This document shows, in pieces, positions 6,348-10,807 of a stretch of DNA of 10,807 nucleotides. Position 1 is the stretch's first letter. Each line of letters opens with the position of its first letter. The translations under genes and the position numbers were made by a program. The notes below the pieces were generated by a model. The model searched no databases and was not told the DNA's origin. It was given only the letters and a program-made list of their open reading frames with translations. Source of the DNA: Rhodospirillaceae bacterium (GTDB lineage: Bacteria; Pseudomonadota; Alphaproteobacteria; UBA8366; GCA-2717185); contig JAPPPC010000029.1 of assembly GCA_028817685.1 (NCBI GenBank), positions 1 through 10,807 of the forward strand, in the 5' to 3' direction.

Positions 6348-7907
6348 ATGACGGCCGCGCCGATGACCGACATTTCCACCGACAGCCCCCGTAATTCGCC
6401 GGAATATTCGGTCTCCGAGCTGTCGCAGGCGCTCAAGCGAACGGTGGAAGATGCGTACTCCTACGTGCGGGTGCGGGGCGAAGTCTCCGGCTTCAAACGC
6501 GCCGCATCCGGCCATCTTTATATGTCGCTGAAAGACGAATCGGCCAATTTGGACGCGGTTTGCTGGCGCGGCGTGGCGGGGCGTCTGGCGATCAAACCGG
6601 AGGACGGGCTGGAGGTGATCGCCTCGGGCAAACTGACCACCTATCCGGGCCGTTCGAAGTATCAGATCGTCATCGATTCGCTCGAATTGGCAGGCGAAGG
6701 CGCGCTGCTCAAGATGCTCGAAGACCGGCGCAAGGCACTCGCGGCCGAAGGGTTGTTCGACGAATCGCGCAAGCGCGCGCTTCCCTACCTGCCGGACGTG
6801 ATCGGTGTCGTGACATCGCCGACCGGCGCCGTCATCCGCGATATTCTGCACCGGCTGAACGACCGGTTTCCACGCCACGTGCTGCTGGCGCCGGTCTTGG
6901 TTCAGGGCGACGGGGCGGCGGCGCAGGTCGCCGCGGCCATCGAAGGATTCAATATGCTCGATCCCGCCGGACCGGTGCCGCGTCCGGACGTGCTGATCGT
7001 CGCGCGGGGCGGTGGCAGCCTGGAAGATCTGTGGGCGTTCAACGAAGAAGTCGTCGTCCGTGCCGCCGCGGCGAGCGAGATTCCGCTGATTTCCGCCGTG
7101 GGACATGAAACGGACACGACCTTGATCGACTTCGCGTCGGACCGCCGCGCGCCGACGCCGACCGCGGCGGCGGAGATGGCCGTTCCGGTGAGGGTGGAAC
7201 TTATCGAAACGGTCATGGATGCTGCCCGGCGCATGGTTGGCGGCATGTCGCGCATGTTGGAGGAACGGCGGCTGCGGGTGGAAGGACTGGCGCGCGGCCT
7301 GCCGGATGTGACGGGTTTGCTCGGCGTACAGATGCAGCGGCTCGATGTAACTGCTGAACGGTTCGACAATGCCGGCAACGGTATCACGTTACAGCGCGCG
7401 CAATCCGTCGCGTTGCTCGCGGCACGGCTCAAAAGCCCGGCGCAGGTCGTTGACGAAGCGGGACGCAAGGTCGAATCCGAGGCCCGCGCGCTGCACACGG
7501 CGATGGCGCAGCGGCTCGATCGACAGCAGGAACGGCACGACGGGATCGCACAGCGCCTGTCCGCTGTCCCGCTTCGTCGCACGCTCGAAACCGCGGCCGG
7601 CGCCGTGCGCGACCTGACCCCGCGGCTCGACCAGAGCATGCAACGCCGTATCGCCGACGGGGCGCAGCGCTTGGCCCATCTTTCCGAATTGTTGGACAGC
7701 TATTCGACGGAACATGTGCTTGCGCGCGGTTACGCGATTGTCCGCGATGCTGACGACAATCCGGTCACATCGGCGAAGCGACTCCGGCCGGGCGATGCGG
7801 TGGCGTTGCAGTTCGCCAACAAGGAAAAGGCCGACGCGGTGATCGCCGGCAGCAAACCAAAGCGTGCCGTGAAGCCGGCAGAGGACAAACAGGGCGAGTT
7901 GCTATGA
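6348..7907 (+). CDS. xseA: Exodeoxyribonuclease VII large subunit
   Basis: Known: XseA with XseB degrades single-stranded DNA from both ends and acts in repair. Seen: 519 residues from this start. An N-terminal OB fold opens with YSVSELSQALKRTVEDAY (20-37) and includes VRVRGEVSGFK (40-50) and GHLYMSLKD (55-63). The catalytic domain has VIGVVTSPTGAVIRDIL (151-167), DVLIVARGGGSLEDLWAFN (214-232) and VGHETDTTLIDFASDRRAP (251-269), then TPTAAAEMAVP. A long, probably coiled helical stretch covers about 285-450, and a C-terminal LARGYAIV (458-465) segment ends the fold. The frame is open far upstream into the purD region, so the start is judged from homology: ATG 6348 or in-frame ATG 6363 (514 residues). 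Neither has a clear Shine-Dalgarno sequence. The small subunit xseB is not in the window. Confidence 0.95.
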   Translation: MTAAPMTDISTDSPRNSPEYSVSELSQALKRTVEDAYSYVRVRGEVSGFKRAASGHLYMSLKDESANLDAVCWRGVAGRLAIKPEDGLEVIASGKLTTYPGRSKYQIVIDSLELAGEGALLKMLEDRRKALAAEGLFDESRKRALPYLPDVIGVVTSPTGAVIRDILHRLNDRFPRHVLLAPVLVQGDGAAAQVAAAIEGFNMLDPAGPVPRPDVLIVARGGGSLEDLWAFNEEVVVRAAAASEIPLISAVGHETDTTLIDFASDRRAPTPTAAAEMAVPVRVELIETVMDAARRMVGGMSRMLEERRLRVEGLARGLPDVTGLLGVQMQRLDVTAERFDNAGNGITLQRAQSVALLAARLKSPAQVVDEAGRKVESEARALHTAMAQRLDRQQERHDGIAQRLSAVPLRRTLETAAGAVRDLTPRLDQSMQRRIADGAQRLAHLSELLDSYSTEHVLARGYAIVRDADDNPVTSAKRLRPGDAVALQFANKEKADAVIAGSKPKRAVKPAEDKQGELL

Positions 7908-8710
7908 AGTTCCTCACTTTCTGCCTTGCTCTGCTCTGGGCGGTACAGGTTCAGGCGGTCGAATTGCAGGGCAAGTTCACCCAAGGCGGGTTGATTTTCG
8001 GCAAGACGTCGCCTGATACCAGGGTGACGCTGGACGGGCGCGAGTTGCGGGTCTCTCCAGAGGGCGATTTCGTGTTCGGTTTCGGGCGGGACGCGCCGCC
8101 CGACGCGACCTTAAAGATCGAGCGGCCCGGTCAGGCGGCCGAGGAACGCAAACTGAAGATCAAGCCCCGGAAGTATCGCATTCAACGCATCGACGGCCTG
8201 CCACGACGCATGGTGACGCCGCCGAAGTCGGTCCTGGATCGGATCAAGCGCGAGAATGGCGAAATCGCCAAGCTGCGCGCGGAAGACAGGCCCATGGTGC
8301 ATTTCCGGGGGACTTGGCTGCGCCCGTCGAAGGGAACGGTAACCGGCGTCTATGGCAGCCAACGGATTTTGAACGGCAAGCCGCGGCGGCCGCATTTCGG
8401 CATCGATTTCGCCGCGCCGACGGGCACGCCGGTTATTGCCCCGGCGGGTGGAACGGTCGTTCTCGCCCATAAGGACATGTATTACACGGGCGGGACCATC
8501 ATCATCGATCATGGCCATGGGCTGACCTCCGCCTTTTTGCACCTCAGCGCGCTATCTGTAGAAGTCGGTCAGACCGTTGCGCGGGGACAACGGGTCGGCG
8601 CCGTCGGGGCGACGGGCCGCTCGACCGGCCCGCATCTCGACTGGCGCATCAACTGGTTTGAGCATCGGATCGACCCGGCATTCCTGCTGCCGGCCGACGC
8701 CTTAAACTGA
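7904..8710 (+). CDS. Exported M23-family (LytM-type) metallopeptidase
   Basis: Known: M23 enzymes are zinc endopeptidases that cut peptidoglycan cross-links, or serve as degenerate amidase activators. Seen: 268 residues. A signal peptide with a hydrophobic core ends VQA at 18. A beta-rich N-terminal segment (19-75) and a charged linker (80-130) precede the peptidase domain (about 140-262). Active-site residues: RPHFGIDFA (162-170) gives His164 and Asp168; AFLHLSAL gives His213; GPHLDWRINW (242-251) gives His244 and Asp246. Odd: the usual final HxH is HxD, so the third zinc ligand would be Asp. I recall HLDW as recurring in proteobacterial relatives, so this is probably a functional variant, but that is unchecked. 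The ATG overlaps the xseA stop (ATGA), indicating coupled translation. It meets lpxK tail to tail with a 9-base overlap. Confidence 0.9.
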   Translation: MKFLTFCLALLWAVQVQAVELQGKFTQGGLIFGKTSPDTRVTLDGRELRVSPEGDFVFGFGRDAPPDATLKIERPGQAAEERKLKIKPRKYRIQRIDGLPRRMVTPPKSVLDRIKRENGEIAKLRAEDRPMVHFRGTWLRPSKGTVTGVYGSQRILNGKPRRPHFGIDFAAPTGTPVIAPAGGTVVLAHKDMYYTGGTIIIDHGHGLTSAFLHLSALSVEVGQTVARGQRVGAVGATGRSTGPHLDWRINWFEHRIDPAFLLPADALN

Positions 8711-9682
8711 TTCCAGGAGCGCCCGGTCGACCAGACCTTCGATTTCCTGCGGGTTACGCCACTCCAGAAGGACCGGAAATGGTTCCACCATGACCTGCGC
8801 CTCGCGCGGCAGCCGCGCAAAATCCTTGGTCGTGGTCACCGGCGTGGCGCCGGCCGCCCGCGCGGTTTCGACGAGCCGCATGATCTCGTCCGGCGTGAAA
8901 GTGTGGTGATCGGGAAAGCCGCGTTTGGTTATGAGCCGGCACCCGATCTCCTCCAATGTCGCGAAGAACTTCTCCGGCCGGCCAATTCCGGCGAAGGCGA
9001 CGACGTTGCGGCCGGCGAACCTTTCGGCGGCGACCGCCGGTATCATCCTGGCGCGGACGATCGGCAGCGTTTGCGGCTCGAGTGTGGCGGCGACGCCACT
9101 AGAATCCGGCTCGATCAGGACAACGGCGTCGGCGCGCGCGAGGCCCTCATCGACGGGTTCCCGCAACGGACCGGCTGGCAGGACGCGGCCGTTGCCAAAC
9201 CCGGAACCGCCATCGACCACCACCAGGCTGAGCGACTTGGCGAGGGTTGGGTTCTGTAGGCCGTCATCCATGACGATCACCGACGCTCCCGCGGCAATCG
9301 CGGCTTTCGCGCCGGCCGCCCGGTTGCGGGCGATCCAGGCAGGAGCAACCTCCGCCAGCAGCAGCGGCTCGTCGCCGACATCTTGTGCGGTGTGTTTGGT
9401 GCGGTCGACGCGTGTCGGTCCACGCAGCCGGCCGCCATAGCCGCGGCTTAAAAAATGCACGTCTTGGTCCCGTTCCCGCAACAGGGCGCCAAGCGCCAAG
9501 GCGACCGGTGTCTTGCCTGCGCCGCCTGCGGTGATGTTGCCGACGCAGAGGACGGGAACGGGCGCTTGCCAGGGTTTCGTCCAACGTTGGCGCAGCCGGG
9601 AGACGGCGGCGTAAAGCCCTGAAAGCGGCGATAGCGCCTGACTGACGCCATCGCGTCGCGCGAAATAGTCAGGCGCGCGCAT
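8702..9682 (-). CDS. lpxK: Tetraacyldisaccharide 4'-kinase
   Basis: Known: LpxK phosphorylates the 4' position of the tetraacyl-disaccharide 1-phosphate, giving lipid IVA, at the inner face of the cytoplasmic membrane. Seen: 326 residues, full length. An amphipathic N-terminus (1-40) is the probable membrane-docking helix. The P-loop VGNITAGGAGKTP spans 47-59, followed by LSRGYGG (78-84), VMDDGLQNP (137-145, acidic catalytic pair), NGRVLPAGPLREP (164-176) and FPDHHTFTP (256-264). The ATG lies inside the end of waaA (14-base overlap), so the two genes are surely cotranscribed; only a weak GGAAA precedes the start. Its product is the acceptor for the Kdo transferase encoded just upstream, so gene order matches pathway order. 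Confidence 0.96.
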   Translation of the reverse strand: MRAPDYFARRDGVSQALSPLSGLYAAVSRLRQRWTKPWQAPVPVLCVGNITAGGAGKTPVALALGALLRERDQDVHFLSRGYGGRLRGPTRVDRTKHTAQDVGDEPLLLAEVAPAWIARNRAAGAKAAIAAGASVIVMDDGLQNPTLAKSLSLVVVDGGSGFGNGRVLPAGPLREPVDEGLARADAVVLIEPDSSGVAATLEPQTLPIVRARMIPAVAAERFAGRNVVAFAGIGRPEKFFATLEEIGCRLITKRGFPDHHTFTPDEIMRLVETARAAGATPVTTTKDFARLPREAQVMVEPFPVLLEWRNPQEIEGLVDRALLESV

Positions 9683-10807
9683 CGGAGTTTCCGGCTGGCA
9701 GGGCGTCGAGGAACGGTTTCAGTTCTTCGATAACCGAATCGACGACCGCAGCATTCGACTGCGCAACCTTGGCCGCCGCATCCGATACGGATCGGCGTCG
9801 TTGCTCGTCATCAAGTAACCCAGCAACGGCATGCGCCAGTGTCGGTACGTCTTGTATTACCGTCCTGGCATCTGCCTCGCCGAGTCGCTGCGCCACGGTC
9901 GCGAAGTTTGCCATGTCTGGACCGTGCAGGATGGCGCAATCGAGCTGAGCCGCCTCCAATGGATTGTGGCCGCCGTGCTGGGCCATGCTGCCGCCAATGA
10001 ACGCGATCTGTGACAGGCGATAGAACAGGCCCAATTCGCCAAGCGTATCCGCGATATGGATATCGTCCGTAGCGGAAATAGGCTCGCCGATGGCGCGGCG
10101 CGATACCTGAAGTCCGTGCGCAGCGACCTCTTTGGCTACCTGTTGTCCGCGCGATGGATGGCGCGGCACGATGATGGTGAGGAGGCCGGGAAATTTCTCC
10201 TTGAGGATACCATGCGCTTCAGCGACCAATTCTTCGTCGCCGGGGTGGGTGCTTGCCGCCAGCCAGTGGGGTCGGGTACCAACTTGGTCCGCTAACGCTG
10301 CGAGGTCTGCCTCGTCGGCCGGCAGTGCGGCGGCGGAAAACTTTAGGTTGCCGACGCATTTAACCGGGTCGGCGCCCAACGCGCGAAACCGTTCGGCCTC
10401 CTCTTCCGTCTGGGTCAGGCACAGGCGGAACGCCCCGACGATATCGCTGATGAAACCCGGCAACATTCGCCAGTTGGCCGCCGATTTTCGCGAGATCCGG
10501 CCGTTCGCCAAAACCGTCGGGATATTTCGCGCGGTGGTCTGCGCGATCAGATTTGGCCAAAACTCGGACTCGATCCACACCGCCATATTGGGTTCCCAAT
10601 GGTCGAGAAATCGTTGCACCCAACGTGCCCGGTCGACGGGCACGAACTGATGGAAACTGCGCGGCGGCAGCCGCTCGGCCAGAAGCTTCGCGGAGGTTAC
10701 CGTGCCGGTGGTGATCAGAATGTGGAGATCGATCCGCGCGCGCAGCATCTTCGTGATCAGCGACAGGGCGGACTGCGCTTCACCGACACTGGCGGCATGG
10801 ACCCAGG
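9669..10807 (-). CDS. waaA: 3-deoxy-D-manno-octulosonic acid (Kdo) transferase, lacks N-terminus (window edge)
   Basis: Known: WaaA (KdtA, GT30, GT-B fold) adds one or more Kdo sugars to lipid IVA at the inner membrane. Seen: 378 residues to the stop, entering from the right edge at WVHAASVGEAQSAL, whose Glu is the conserved catalytic base. Then TTGTVTSAKLLAERLP, WIESEFWPNLI and NGRISRKSAANW; the C-terminal half has ASTHPGDEELV, IIVPRHPSRG and FIGGSMAQHGGHNPLEAA, the Kdo-donor side. Family members with this architecture are about 420-430 residues, so roughly the first 45-50, including the membrane anchor, lie outside. The Met at 10748-10746 is internal, because the conserved HAASVGE motif precedes it in frame. 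How many Kdo units are added cannot be read from the sequence. The lpxK start lies within its last codons. Confidence 0.96.
   Translation of the reverse strand, partial: WVHAASVGEAQSALSLITKMLRARIDLHILITTGTVTSAKLLAERLPPRSFHQFVPVDRARWVQRFLDHWEPNMAVWIESEFWPNLIAQTTARNIPTVLANGRISRKSAANWRMLPGFISDIVGAFRLCLTQTEEEAERFRALGADPVKCVGNLKFSAAALPADEADLAALADQVGTRPHWLAASTHPGDEELVAEAHGILKEKFPGLLTIIVPRHPSRGQQVAKEVAAHGLQVSRRAIGEPISATDDIHIADTLGELGLFYRLSQIAFIGGSMAQHGGHNPLEAAQLDCAILHGPDMANFATVAQRLGEADARTVIQDVPTLAHAVAGLLDDEQRRRSVSDAAAKVAQSNAAVVDSVIEELKPFLDALPAGNSDARA

Noticed and set aside
6303..7106. Upstream extension of purD to a 694-residue protein
   Set aside because: The added 268 residues lie antisense to xseA and show no domain; the conserved PurD N-terminus and a strong GGAGGA site fix the start at 6302.
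1..10807. Defence, mobile-element, CRISPR or secondary-metabolite system
   Set aside because: Every sizeable coding region belongs to a recognised metabolic, repair or envelope family; no transposase, integrase, repeat array, nuclease-effector pair or multi-domain synthase is present.

Overview
The window reads as an ordinary chromosomal segment of a GC-rich Gram-negative bacterium, most likely an alphaproteobacterium. GC was judged by eye, not counted. The Gram-negative call rests on lpxK and waaA (lipid A and Kdo assembly). The alphaproteobacterial call rests on recall that purD, xseA, lpxK and waaA tend to cluster there, and on the general character of the proteins. Coding density is very high. 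I see no tRNA, rRNA, CRISPR array, insertion sequence or prophage gene.

Layout. Positions 1-435 (-) hold the N-terminal part of a YghU-type glutathione S-transferase that runs off the left edge. A 186-base divergent intergenic region (436-621) with several short repeats separates it from a rightward pair: a biotin-dependent acyl-CoA carboxylase carboxyltransferase subunit (622-2172) and a class I acyl-CoA synthetase (2261-3832). Facing this pair, with a 3-base gap, is a leftward group of three closely spaced genes: purD (5022-6302), a SixA-like histidine phosphatase (4494-5015) and a 2-hydroxychromene-2-carboxylate isomerase/DsbA-family protein (3836-4471). A 45-base divergent gap separates purD from rightward xseA (start 6348 or 6363, end 7907). 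xseA overlaps an exported M23 peptidase (7904-8710) through an ATGA junction. The peptidase converges on, and overlaps by 9 bases, the leftward pair waaA (partial, 10807-9669) and lpxK (9682-8702), which themselves overlap by 14 bases.

How the genes fit together. The left third looks like acyl-CoA metabolism: a ligase that could make an acyl-CoA and a carboxyltransferase that could carboxylate one. No biotin carboxylase or biotin carrier is visible, so the enzyme would need partners from elsewhere. The thiol/GSH-type proteins on both sides hint at catabolism of an unusual or aromatic acid, but this is inference only. The right two thirds are housekeeping: de novo purine synthesis, DNA repair by exonuclease VII, cell-wall hydrolysis, and the lipid A 4'-kinase and Kdo transferase steps.

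I did not find a convincing undescribed multi-gene system. The points most worth a second look are substitutions at conserved active-site positions (the carboxyltransferase second oxyanion hole, the third zinc ligand of the M23 peptidase, the Ser-Pro motif of the isomerase-like protein), the repeats in the 436-621 region, the xseA start with no Shine-Dalgarno sequence next to a good -10 box, and a perfect palindrome at the convergent gene ends near 3820.
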